NCBI GenBank assembly: GCA_916700875.1 | Contig: CAKAKS010000032.1 | Coordinates: 7,007,001-7,071,000 of the forward strand | Reading direction: 5' to 3' | Origin: Sebastes aleutianus | Lineage: Eukaryota > Chordata > Actinopteri > Perciformes > Sebastidae | Length of the DNA: 64,000 bases | In this document: positions 11,555 through 22,449 of the stretch, piece by piece | How the letters are laid out: each line of letters opens with the position of its first letter | How positions within the stretch are numbered: the stretch's first letter is position 1 | Program-made: the position numbers and the translations under genes | Notes under the pieces: generated by a model | Database searches by the model: none | Seen by the model: the letters and a program-made list of their open reading frames with translations, nothing else | What the model was told of the DNA's origin: nothing

Positions 11555-12428
11555 TAGATTTGCATGCCTTGGTAAGACAATTGCATGTACGTATGTATGT
11601 AGAACTATCGCTTCGCTAATGACAAACTGAACCGAGCGCCGACTACAACAAAGCGTCTTCTCATGTCAGTAGGAGGAGAGCTAGTGAGCTGTTCAGCTGT
11701 AAGCAGCTTGTGGGCATCAGAGTCCTGCGGTGTGTTTGACTAACAGAGCTAACAGCTAACAGGTCTAATACCCTTCAGTTAACAGAACTAACAGCTAACG
11801 GAACTAAACACACAGCAGGACGGACTGTTTCATGTTCAGAAGAAGCGTTAAACAGTCAACATGAAGCGTTACACTGTGAACTGCAGTTTAGCTGCAGGTG
11901 TAGCTGCAAGATTAAAGGGGACCTATGATGCTTTTGTGCTTTTACCCCTTCCTTTAGTGTGTTATATAGTTTTTTTTTGTGCATGTAGAATGTCTGCAAA
12001 GTTACAAAGCCCAGGCCAAAGAGAGTCGCTCCCCCACAGAAACACTGCTTCTGAACTGCCTGAAATGCCTTGCTTGAAGTCCCACCATTTCTTCCGTAAT
12101 GTGGTGATGTCACCAAGTAACACATTTGCATAAGGGCTAGTTTGGCACGCCCTCAAATAAAGCTAGTTAGAGCAGAGTCCAAAGAGTTTGATTTGGTTGA
12201 ACAATCACAACAGTGACCAATCAGAGCACACCGGGAAAAGTAAAGTGTTTTTTTTAAACATTATAGCAATTAAACATGCTCCAGTAGAAACCCAAAATAC
12301 AAGTATGCACCTGAAAATAAGCATACATGGTCCCTTTAAAACGAGAGAGCATCTGCTGCGTGAGAAAAATGCATCGGATACGCTTGCGGTCTAGACCGCA
12401 ATCATTCAGTCAAACATTACAGCAGTTG
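11555..12428 (+). repeat. Interspersed repeat interrupted by a TTAA MITE (filled site)
   Basis: The outer parts (11555-11911 and 12340-12428) match the inverse of 19079-19452: GCATG-CTTGGTAAGACAATTG, a GACAAACTGAACCGAGCGC block, CACTGTGAACTGCAGTT and GCGGTCTAGACCGCAA. Between them lies the TTAA MITE, which the other copy lacks. An 18-bp perfect palindrome TTGCGGTCTAGACCGCAA is at 12384-12401. Confidence 0.7.
11912..12339 (+). mobile_element. piggyBac-type (TTAA) MITE, copy 1
   Basis: Flanked by TTAA (11912-11915 and 12336-12339). Termini AGGGGACCTATGATGC and GCATACATGGTCCCT are inverse with one gap. The 19.1 kb copy of the host repeat has a single TTAA (19193-19196) at the matching position, so it is an empty site showing the duplication. 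Shares its right end (CCAGTAGAAACCCAAAATAC, AAGTATGCACCTGAAAATAA) with 22019-22449. No transposase frame. Confidence 0.82.
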
Positions 12429-13850
12429 TTGTTGCAGACACACCTGGCAGAGATCTGCACTATGCTGAGTGCATTTAGTTCGGATTTTGTCCTCACCTCA
12501 TTTCGTCTTTGTCTGAACATTAGCGGTTAAATTTGTAAATGGATTTTTACGTAGCATTGCTAAAAGCTTAGTCATGGTGAGGAAGAAGTAGTTAATGCAA
12601 ATGTTGTGATTATTAGCCATGTCGTGTCACTATTTGGTTAAATGGCTTGGCTGTATTTTGAGCATCCATATCTGATGTCCCGTTTCAGGCATGTTCATGT
12701 ACTGATGTGAACAAGACTGTAATGGGGCATGAAGGAAACTATAAACCTTTGATATCATTTCAATTGCCTTGCACTGGCAAAGGTATGCACCCTACTGAAT
12801 GCCAACTAGTTACTCCTTTAATATCTACAAATTCAACATTGATATCACAACAACAATAACAAAAAAAATTGTTAAGATGTGTCACAGACGGACTTTTCTT
12901 TTTATTTGCTCACTCCCACTCTCTTGGCACCGTTTTTTTAACCAGTTTAGGAGACACAAGATGTCGTGGATTCTTGTCATGTTTTCAGATGATTCACTTA
13001 ATCTTTTGATTCCCCTCCTTTAACGTTCTCAGTCTCTATATACTGTAGAACAATAACTGCCAATTAGTGCTCATGACTTGTAAGCACCTCTAATCTTACC
13101 TTGTCTTGTGTTTCCTTGGATACTGAGGCCAGTTGGTGTCCGAGCCCGCAGAGTAAAGGATGCTGAGCTGCTGACCACTACTAGCACACCGTGTACCAGC
13201 ATGTAACAACTGCTGTTTGTGTTTTTTGGGGTCTCACAAACAGAGCTTGAGGTTAACATTAATATTCAGCGGCAAAAATTAGGCCTGTTGAGAGCAACAA
13301 GACTAGTCAGAATGTCCACGATAGAGAAAATGCTGCTTCCTTAAAGTATAATTGGTTGGCACAGAATGTATGAAAATGCTGTTTACAGAGAAATTATTAT
13401 GCTTATATGAATCCTTTTGTCCTTTGCACTCCATAATGTGTAATCTAACAAGAACAACAAAGCAGGGAATGAAAGACAGGTTGATTCCTTACTGAGTCCC
13501 TTTTTTTCTGTGAGCAGTATACCGCCTACAATATTGAGCATGTTTCTGTCAATAACCATGACTTTATAATGACTTCAGCCTCCCGACACTGAAAACATGA
13601 CATACAGATGTATGCGCTGAGATGTGTGACAGAAAGTTAAATCCATAGTTTGTTCTCTAGGTAGCATCAGAAAAACAAGACAAACATCTGTAGAATATTA
13701 CCGGATATTTTAGCTACAGTTTTCCCCTCTTTTTTTTCTACCCTCAAAATATTCCACTTTGCCCTATCACTAAACCCTACGAAAGTCTGTTATTGAAATT
13801 TCATTACACTTCAAACTCAATAAGACAACGAACAGGTCACAGCATATTTC
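12429..13850. other. Unique intronic DNA
   Basis: AT-rich, no coding frame or repeat recognised. Confidence 0.5.
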
Positions 13851-14050
13851 GGCAACACTTTCTATGTCACGCATGTCTATAATGCATTAGAAACATACTT
13901 ATAATGCATTATAATCTGCTTAAAGCACTGTATAATTATAGTTCTTATAAAACAATCACATTATAAAGCATTTTATAATGACTTATACGGTCAAGTTGTA
14001 TAATACTTCATAATTGGTGGTCACTGACATTTTCTTCCTCAAGGATCATG
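13851..14050. repeat. TATAATGCATTATAA-rich interspersed repeat fragment
   Basis: Dense in TTATAATGCATTATAATC, TTATAAAGCATTTTATAATG and similar self-complementary words, the pattern of a short teleost MITE. Borders not defined. Confidence 0.5.
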
Positions 14051-14149
14051 GTGTATGATAATTCCCATGTAGTCTTTTTATTTTGCATTATAATCACTAA
14101 TAAAATGCATTACGTGATTTTAAGCTACTCTAAGCGGTCATTGTCTGCT

Positions 14150-14749
14150 TTAAAGGGACTGTTTGTAATTTCTTACACGTATAAATCAATCCGGGTCGGT
14201 GTCCCATGCGTGTTCTCGTGTGGCTACGCTGTTCAGACTCAGACTCCAACACAAACTACATGGAAACACCAAAACCGCAAAGTTATATCTAGTGAAGCCC
14301 GTCTTCTAAACAGTGTTGACCGCGGTTGGAGGACACGGGGGAGACCGTAGCGTTGGTCTCCAGGGCCGGAGTCTCTGCTCCTCTGCCTGTTTGCCTTCAC
14401 TCACACACCGCGCTCGTTCTCACTCCACCTCTCACGTGCATACGCACACACTACACACTGTAGAAGACTTCGTAGCTCTGAGAATGTCTAGTGAATGTAC
14501 AGTGGATGTTTGTGCAGAATAAATGCTGCAGCTCCTCCAGACCAACAGAGGTTTCCCGTGTCTTGTGAAGTGACGGGGCGCCGCAGCGAGAAACGTTATC
14601 ATCTCCGACCAAAACTCCGGTGTCTCCCTCCGGCCGCGGTCGGGAGGCTGAGGCAGGAAAAGCAACAGGGCGCTGACTTTCGTTGACTTAACGGCCACAG
14701 GTGTCGCTGTTAACAAGCAATTTCTGATTCTTACATAGAGTCCCTTTAA
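14150..14749. mobile_element. TTAA-flanked non-autonomous element, GC-rich interior
   Basis: TTAA at 14150-14153 and 14746-14749. Ends AGGGACTGTTTGTAATTTC and CTTACATAGAGTCCCT are inverse in their outer bases. The 600-bp interior is richer in CG than the flanks, which may reflect recent arrival before CpG decay. No transposase reading frame. Consistent with a piggyBac-type MITE. Confidence 0.65.
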
Positions 14750-14819
14750 GTCTTATTTTGATGCAAATATTTGTTAATTAGTAGGAATGTAGCACAATGT
14801 CAAAGTGAAAGCGGTGCTC

Positions 14820-14909
14820 TGTTGATTTTAGTTGTGATTAATAATCGGATCTCAATATTGATCAAAATAATTGTGATTATCATTTTGGCCATAACCGTGC
14901 AGCCCTAAT
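14820..14909 (-). mobile_element. Terminal fragment of a hAT-like repeat
   Basis: Read in reverse it begins TAGGGCTGCACGGTTATGGC and continues through an AATGATAATCACAATTATTTTG-like block, which I know as the end of a common teleost hAT-like repeat. Only one end is present. Confidence 0.55.
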
Positions 14910-17281
14910 TTAAAGTATAGCACACTTTTTCAGTCATTATAATTTCAAGTATTCTTTTATTCCAATCTCATCGCGTTGCATATCTCCACCCAAGCACACA
15001 GGTAGTTGACACACACTCTATCATTTGTACAGAGTCCATACAGCCTGCTGCAATGCGAGCGCACCGATACTCTACCTGGTCAGCCCCATGTGTGGTTGTT
15101 GGCTGCGGCCTCTGCATGGCGTACAGCTTCCAGGCCTCTTGTTGAGAGCAGCTTTGGGATTTCTCCCTGCAAGCAGGGCCAGGCAGGAGGTGTTGGCAGG
15201 GGAAGGAAGCGTTGACTTTCCCCCAGCGGATTGTGATCCATCATCTCCTCTTACATAGCTGAGAGGCTGCTGGCTGGCTGGCTGGCCGGCAAGTCCATAG
15301 CCAGTCCCCTGTCAGCCATCCTAGATCATAACACGTACTCATGAACCAACACTGAGGAACAAAAGTGCCTTCCGGTGGAGCTGCAGTACTCTCATGCACT
15401 CGTGCTCATGCAAACACATTAATTCTAATCTGGGTAAATTAATTAAGCATGCACACAAAATGCAGACTGCACGCTTTTTTTTTCACATTACGTACACATG
15501 CACATAATTGACTTTTCCCCCGTTTCTAAGGAAAATTAGGAAAGTGGAATGAGGGATAAGAAAGACCATGGGCTTAAGAAAAATGGCAAAAGTCTTTAAT
15601 GGAGTTATTACAACCATCTCCCTCTAATGTCCCATAATCAGATAATATCCCGGCCTTAAGGAATTCACTACTATCGGCATTCGCTTGGGGAGTAATCAAC
15701 GAGCTATCTTATCTACCTTCCCACAGACTTCATGGTTACTAGTTTCACTGTTGCCGAGAGGGATTTTTTTTTTTTTCATGAACACTTGGGTGCCTTTTTC
15801 CGCTCAGAGGATCTACTAATTTATGTATTCATTCCTTTTTGTCTCGACTACAAAGGCAGTACGTGTCCCAGTTCTTTATATATTTCCCTCAGCTTTTGGA
15901 TCTTGAGCCTGCTTGCCAGGCAAGACCGTGTAACTTACGCAAACCGATCCCGCCCATACCCTCAACGTGCCTCTGAAGTTTTTCTTTTTCTTTTGTCAGG
16001 GTCCAGTCAGCATGTGAGCCTTTTAGTACATTCGTTTTAATGAGTTTTTTTTTTTTTTTTCCCCCGACCACACTGTTTGAACACACTTTCAGACTTCAAG
16101 TCATTTCAGGGCGAGTGAGAGGTTTTTCTCTGTGCTTTGATGACCTTCCCGCTGAAAATGAAATGTTTACTGTTTGACTTTCCATCAGAGCACACTGTAC
16201 TGAATTTCTCTGACACGGACAAGAGTACACGGCAGACCTAAAAAAAAGTAGCAATAATCTCGTTGGACTTTTTGACTGTGAAAAGGTGGCCTCTGGCAGC
16301 TCTAAAATACCAACTTCACCCTATCAAAACAATGCAGTATAATGTGAGAAAGAAATGTCTCTGACAAGGGTGTTTGAAGCCTGGAAATGTTTCCAGTATG
16401 TGTGGACTGAGGTTATCCATATTCAGTGTAGCTGCTGGGGCTTAGCCATGATCAGCTTGCCAAATAAACCCTTCTGTTTAGGGCTTGTTGGTGTGAACTG
16501 TTGTCGGTCAGGGCTTTGATTTTTCAGTCCATTATAGATGGATTTTATTTCCAACATTTAATACATAATAAGAAAAAACTAAATCAAGGACTCACCAATA
16601 AAAAACATTAAACACATAAAGCAAATTCTGAATAAATAAATATATGTTTGAAGAGGAGTAGGCTGGCGTAAAATCCATTATAAACTCAGAGATATGAATG
16701 TTTTGACTTGCATTTTAAATTGAGCAGTGTTTAAAAAAAACATGTAATGTAAGATGTTGGTTGAGTTGACAAGCTCCAATTAGCTCCATGTAAGAAAAAA
16801 AACCCCATTAAAATCAAATTTACTCTTATTAGCTTCTTCATTTAGACACAATTACTTCTATGTAAGAGTAGTTTATTAGTGGTAATTGTTGTCCTAATTG
16901 CTATCGATGTTTTTATTTGTGTAATCAGCAATAATAGCGTATCGACACCGGGCACTTAGTGTTAATAGTCGAGCCATACTTTCAGTTCTTTTGTTCAACG
17001 AAAAAAGTTTTTGTAAAATCAGTGAAACACTCAACCATTGGAATGTTCACAGTGTTGGATTTAATTCTTTGTACCCCTTCCTTTAACATCAATTCCACTG
17101 AAGTTGTGTGTGTGTTGTCCACCAAAAGTTTTACAGACTAACAAAGTTGAAGTTTTTTTTTGTACTTAATGAGCAATATCAAAGACCTACATTCCCTTTG
17201 CTTTGTGTTGGGCAATGCAGCTTCTCTGATTACTTACACAAGTCGGATAACATGTGGCTAAAGATTAATTCAGGGTTTATT
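14910..17281. other. Unique intronic DNA with simple repeats
   Basis: Holds a (CTGG)n tract at about 15267-15290, a 13-T run at 15764-15776 and a 16-T run at 16045-16060. No gene recognised; the moderately GC-rich stretch at 15010-15300 has no splice-flanked frame. Confidence 0.5.
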
Positions 17282-17611
17282 ATGCCTCCACGCCGGCGAC
17301 AGCCATGGCCAGAGGCATTATGTATGTCAGGTTGTCCGTCCGTCCGTCCTTCCCCATCCGATCCATTCTCGTGAATGTGATTTCTCAGGAACGCTTAGAT
17401 GGAATTTCTTAAAATTTGGCACAAACATCCACTTGGACTCGAGGATGAACTTATTAGATTTTGTTGGTCAAAGGTCACTGTGAACTCATGTCCGTCCAAT
17501 TCTCGTAAACACAAAATCTTGGAAACGCCCGGAGGGAGTTTCTTAAAATTTGGCACAAACGCCCACTTTGACTCAAGGATGAACCAATTTGATTTTAGTG
17601 GTCAAAGGTCA

Positions 17612-17626
17612 AGGTCACTGTGACCT
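17612..17626. promoter_or_regulatory. Consensus ERE palindrome in tandem unit 2
   Basis: AGGTCACTGTGACCT is an exact match to AGGTCAnnnTGACCT, the binding site of oestrogen receptors. An extra AGGTCA-like half site (AAAGGTCA) lies directly upstream. Binding in the cell is not shown by sequence. Confidence 0.6.
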
Positions 17627-17745
17627 TACGTCCATCCTATTCTCATGAAAGCGATATCTCAGCAACGCCTTGAGGGACTTTCTTCAAATTTGGCCCAAAC
17701 ATCCAGTTGGAATCAAGATTGAAATGTTTAGATTTTGGTGGTCAA

Positions 17746-17760
17746 AGGTCACTGTGACCT
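17746..17760. promoter_or_regulatory. Consensus ERE palindrome in tandem unit 3
   Basis: AGGTCACTGTGACCT, identical to that in unit 2 and 134 bases away. Unit 1 has the one-mismatch version AGGTCACTGTGAACT at 17472-17486. Confidence 0.6.
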
Positions 17761-17900
17761 CACAAAATACGTTTTTGGCCATAACTCAAGAATTCATGTG
17801 CTAACTATGACTATTTTACACAAATGTCTAATAGGATGAAATAATGAAGGTGACTTGACCAGTTGACGAAGGCACACAACTGCAAGGTTTTAATTCTAGT

Positions 17901-19078
17901 AAATCATAAGATGCATTTATGAAAAATACAGATAATAGCATAGAGGCTGGAGGAGTGGGCTTCTTACAGGGATGATTGTTGGTTCAGACCAAATAAGAAA
18001 GTATGGACGGGTAAAGGAAAAACAAAATGATGTCTGTCTTTTCCTAATCGGCCGACAACTAGTACTGCTCAATGTGCAACTGCATACGAGTAAGTGAAAG
18101 GTCTGTGCTGCCGTGTTTGGCTCAGAGTTACAAAGGACATTGTACTATGGCGGTCTATACACATACACATGGTGTCGCCAGCCGTTCCTTTTCAACTGCT
18201 AGCAAAGAGCTTCAGTGGCTTCCCACCTGCGAAAGACTGCCAATTGTTTTGGTTTGAATGCTCAAACAAGCCGCTGCTGGGAACCAAGGTTTCTGCGGTG
18301 GTGGGCGAGTGTTTTGCCTTTTGGCAGTATTTGAAACTTTACAATAATATCACAAGCTTTGCTGTTGCATTGTATTGTATTGAAAATGCAGTTGTGCGAG
18401 TATATGATATGAAGATATTGGTGATGCAGTAAATGAAAACAGGTATTCCCAGGTAACTGCATGGTTGGGTGCCTAATGCAATTGTCAGTAAAAACACACA
18501 GTACATGTTTTGAATGAAAAGATGTTTGTCAAGGCAGCAACATGTTTATGGATTTTTACAAAACAGTGGGAGCAGATGACTCAAGGTGACGGAAGATATT
18601 GGTAGTAATAGCTTCTGACGGTGCAAGTACAAAACTGAAATTACACAATCATCCGCTTGCAATTACCCACAATCATTTCTGTTTACTTCTCCTGTGCACC
18701 TGTTGCAAAAGAACAGAGCTCAGCAGTGGCTGACAGCCCAGCGGATGGCCCATGGCAGGGTTCACTCATTTGGGAGAGACCCTTCGGCAGTGTCTGGTAT
18801 CGGCTCTATCTATATACAAGGCCACTTAATCAGTCAGCTTGCTGGGCCCAGACACTTTGTCCCTCAGGCTGAAGTCACCACTAAACCTCTTTAAATTACT
18901 GCTCAGGCTCTCTGTTGACTTGCTTGTTTACTTTGCTTGGCACTGGCGACACAACACAGCGTTGACAGTCCACTGTCTCAGCTCCACGTCCCTGCATCCA
19001 TCTTACTCTCCGTCTCTCCGAACTCGCAACTAGAAAAGTGCACTCGGTAGAGTGCGGGCGTGTCTGTGATGACGACCA
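17901..19078. other. Unique intronic DNA
   Basis: No gene or repeat family recognised. Confidence 0.45.
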
Positions 19079-19452
19079 CTGCTGTAATGTTTGATTGAAT
19101 GAATGCAAACCACAATTGCCCCTGGTCTAGACCGCAAGTGTATCAGGTGCGTTTTTCACTCGCACGTCTCACGAAACAGATATAATCTCAATTTAATCTT
19201 TGCAGCTGTCTGCGCTGGCACCGGCCACCACCAGATGAACTGCAGTTCACTGTGTAACACTTCATGTTGACTGTTTAACGCTTCTTCTGAACAGAAACTC
19301 TCTGTCCTGCTGTGTGTTTTAGTTTCTTTAGCTATTAGCTCTGTTAGCCAAATACACCGCAGGACTCTCAGTCAGTGCTTGGTTCGGTTTGTCATTGTCA
19401 AGCGATAGTTATAAGTACATACATATGATTGTCTTACATAGGCGTGCAAATC
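19079..19452 (-). repeat. Interspersed repeat, uninserted copy (empty site for the TTAA MITE)
   Basis: Inverse match to the outer parts of 11555-12428: CTGCTGTAATGTTTGATTGA, GGTCTAGACCGCAAGTG, AACTGCAGTTCAC, CATGTTGACTGTTTAACGC and GGTTCGGTTTGTCATTGTC. At 19193-19196 it has a single TTAA, in the context complementary to GCTGCAAAGATTAAATTGAG, where the other copy has the 424-bp MITE. Confidence 0.72.
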
Positions 19453-20566
19453 AAGAGATGAACAATCCCTATTTAGTAGTGGAAAGGCAAGACGGTAGAT
19501 GGAAGTCAATAAAATGTAATCACCGCAACCATGAGATGTCATTGAGGTTACAGTCATAAATGAGCACAAAAAATATTAGGCTGACGGGTCCATTAGTATG
19601 CGAGATTAGCCGGGAACAATCAGACGGACGGACGGACACAACCGAATACATAATCTCCTGGAGGTAATAACCCACTGCAGACATAATGAAGGCAGCTGCA
19701 GGTTGTTTGTTATTGTAAGTCTTTAGAAAGCTAGACAATGCAACCAGGCAAGATCACAACTTTCTATCAACTTCCTAAATCATTTCAAAAGTTCTGGTTT
19801 ATTATGTTGCGATGCATTGTGACAGCTCGGCACATGTCTTGTGTTTGCAAAACAACTGCTAGTCTTTGTTCTGGACAGTTTTTACATGTATTACCTTTTC
19901 TACTGAAAACAAGGTGAAAAGTTGTGAGTTTTCCTGAGTTTTAAATTATAACATATTCCACCCACATTATTAATTTGCGTTAGCATCTAAGCAATCTTCC
20001 ATCTCTGTTGTGGGGGGACAATTTAGTTTGCACCTACTCTGTGGATGTATTGTGTTGCTCTCTGTGGTTTCCATGTATTAGGATTAAACTGATGTGTGGT
20101 TGAGAGACAGCAGCTACCACTTTCTCCAGACTATGTTGTCAGAGCCTTTTAAATCGTATCTAAATATTAAATAAATGGCACTGTCAATATAGATGAGAAC
20201 TTTTACACTGGAATAACCAACAAGAATATTCACATTGCAATAATAGGCTTTTTTGTTAAAAGAAGTTTAAAAAGTACATTGTAATATAATGTTTAATAAC
20301 TTTTTTTCTCAGGAATGCAGGTGTTATATTTGAATTTAACCTTTTAAAATACGCAATATACTCTATAGGCACTTTGTACCAACAGTTTGGGGTTTAATTA
20401 TCATAACAATAGGATCTTTAAATATGGAGAAAGGATATCAACAATATATTTGTTATTTGGCCTACAGATTAATTGTTAAATCTTCTGACAGAGACAAAAT
20501 CACTACATTCTAAATGTAGATGCACTTAAGGGATAAAACCCATGGTCCAACAGTTCTTGTGATCTG
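19453..20566. other. Unique AT-rich intronic DNA
   Basis: Nothing recognised. Confidence 0.45.
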
Positions 20567-20581
20567 TTGTTTTGTTTTCAG

Positions 20582-20731
20582 TTTATTTCAAAGGAAGTGA
20601 TTAATGAATTGCGCACCGACTGGTTGAAAGCTGCTCGAGGCATCATCAACACAAGAATTGATGCGGCTGCTGTGAAGGAAATTTCGGTGGTTAGGGGTAT
20701 AGGAACATTGTTGTCTATTGAAGTAGTATAA
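20582..20731 (+). other. Orphan 49-codon open frame behind an acceptor-like site
   Basis: After TTGTTTTGTTTTCAG the frame reads FISKEVINELRTDWLKAARG, then IINTRIDAAAVKEISVVRGI and TLLSIEVV, and stops at TAA (20729-20731). Composition is protein-like (charged, amphipathic) and differs from the surrounding AT-rich DNA. It does not match ALK. No donor follows in frame and there is no start codon. It could be a retrocopy scrap, a terminal exon of an unknown transcript, or chance. I do not recognise the family. Confidence 0.25.
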
Positions 20732-21013
20732 AACTGCATCAGAGATCTGTGTTTTCGATGGTGAGAGTCAAATCAATTATGTTTCTAACACAGAAATATC
20801 CCAGAGAATCATCATTTTGTTGTGCAGTGTTTTTAAAAACACTGAAAAATCAAAGGCAGTATCTTACATGTACAATTCAATAGATTATCATGATGTTCAC
20901 ATTTAATATTATACAGGGATGGCCCTAATCTACATATGGCACCTGACACCTGCATTTCTCTCCAACTTATTACTTTTGTGTTCTTTCTTTCTTCTTTTTT
21001 TTGAGGAATGTGT

Positions 21014-21560
21014 TTAACAAATGTTAAACCTCATGACGTTGTTACAGCAATAGATATATATACTGCAGCAGGCTGTTCTCATACACCTTTCATCGCTATA
21101 CCTACGAAAAGTAATGCACTGGAATTTGTGTATATCCCAAGAAATCAATGCGTATTTAATCCAAGTAATCGTGAACAATGAAGTATAAAAAGTGGAATAC
21201 GTAGGGAGAAGATTGGGGTGGATGGGCGGGTGAACAAAACAAAACACCGGACTTTCACACAGAAGACCATTGTTCGTTTTCCGTGTGAAACCAGACGTCA
21301 GCGTTGATTTATTTGTCACGTAACTTGCGTACTAAATAACGCCACTTCCTTAGTTATTTTAGCCCAAACCACGATCGTTTCCTAAAACTTTGTAGTTTTT
21401 TTGCCTAAACCACACCAAGTATTTTGAACGTAGTTATTTTAAACTTAATCACATTTTTTCCTAAACCTAACTAAGTAGTTTCCTGTGAAGACGGAAGTTT
21501 ATTTTGAAAAGACTGTATGCATGTAACATGCATAAATTGACACAAGCTGCTGATCATTCG
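21014..21560 (-). repeat. Teleost GGACTTTCAC repeat, copy 1
   Basis: Contains CGGACTTTCACACAGAAGACC, TTCCGTGTGAAACCAGACG and several CCTAAAC/CCTAACTAAGTAGTTT blocks. Similar blocks recur at 26980-27240, 38640-38695, 39230-39330, 54080-54560 and 57480-58190. The peptides encoded across 21014-21319 and 26848-27372 resemble each other only because the DNA is repeated. Confidence 0.6.
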
Positions 21561-22018
21561 TAGGAGAACACATGAAAAATTAGGAAATAACAGTTTTTTA
21601 AGATATCATACGAACCACCGTATGAGGTTACGTTATTACTGCAGTAATAGGATTTTCAAAACAAAAGCCTTTGGAAATATTCAATATTGAAACAACACTC
21701 AAGATTTTCTATTTCTATGTTAGTGTTTTGTTTCAAACAGATGGCTTAGCTTGCTTTATATTTGAATACTCACAAAAAGCATAATTTTCATAGCAAAATA
21801 TTAGACAATAAAACAAGACAAAAGGCAATTTTACAACTGCTCATGGAGATTTGTTTTTTTTCTGAATTGATCATCGGGTTTCAAAATCACTTTCGGACAG
21901 CTGTGCCTTTTCAAGAGGAGTTCCATTTCATGATTTCATGTCTGTTATCTCACACCTGGTTGACAAGTTGGTTCCCTGTTATAAAATGATATCCTCATTG
22001 GACATAATTACTATTGAA
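21561..22018. other. AT-rich intronic DNA
   Basis: Nothing recognised. Confidence 0.4.
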
Positions 22019-22449
22019 TTAAAGGGGTTATGTCATGAAAAACTCACTTTTTCAGAGCCTGTGCCAACCATTTGGGTGTCTGGAGTGTCTACCAACCCAC
22101 AAACTGTAAAATAAGACAACCCAGTCAGTTTGTTGTGTGCTGCCTAGATCAGAAAACATGTGATTAAACAAGCCATTCAGATTTGGCTTCCCTTCATATG
22201 TCACATGCAACATATTTTCTTGCCAGCCAATCAGAGCAGACTGGACTTTTTCTGGAGGGGGGGGGGGGGGGGGGGGGGGGCTTAAAGAGACAGGCACTAA
22301 AGTGGAGGGTTTCAGATATAGGGTGAATACAGGTATATTCACACAGACAGTATGAGAAAAAATAGTTTTTTTCAACATTAAAACATGTTCCAGTGGAAAC
22401 CCAGAATACAAGTATGAACCTGAAAATAAGCACGATATACCCCTTTTAA
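22019..22449 (+). mobile_element. piggyBac-type (TTAA) MITE, copy 2, with a 24-G run
   Basis: TTAA at 22019-22022 and 22446-22449; ends AGGGGTTATGTCATG and CACGATATACCCCTT. The right part (CATGTTCCAGTGGAAACCC, AGAATACAAGTATGAACCTG) and an internal GCCAATCAGAGCAGA are shared with the 11912-12339 copy. A run of 24 G lies at 22257-22280. Confidence 0.75.
22257..22280 (+). repeat. G homopolymer, 24 bases
   Basis: Uninterrupted G run inside the TTAA MITE. Likely length-polymorphic and able to form G-quadruplexes. The proline-rich frames on the other strand are only its shadow. Confidence 0.85.

Larger units (their letters stand above)
17282..17900 (+). repeat. Tandem repeat of about 134-140 bp units, preceded by (TCCG)n
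   Basis: Three units begin TTTCTT at 17405, 17539 and 17679. Each carries AAATTTGGC(A/C)CAAAC, a CACTT-GACTCAAGGATGAA-like block and a GGTCAAAGGTCA-CTGTGA block. Upstream is TGTCCGTCCGTCCGTCC. I recognise the unit as a widely dispersed fish repeat. Units 2 and 3 each contain a full consensus oestrogen response element palindrome. Confidence 0.75.

Noticed and set aside
17282..17900. CRISPR-like spaced repeats
   Set aside because: Units are 134-140 bp, diverged and contiguous, in vertebrate DNA; a tandem transposon-type repeat.
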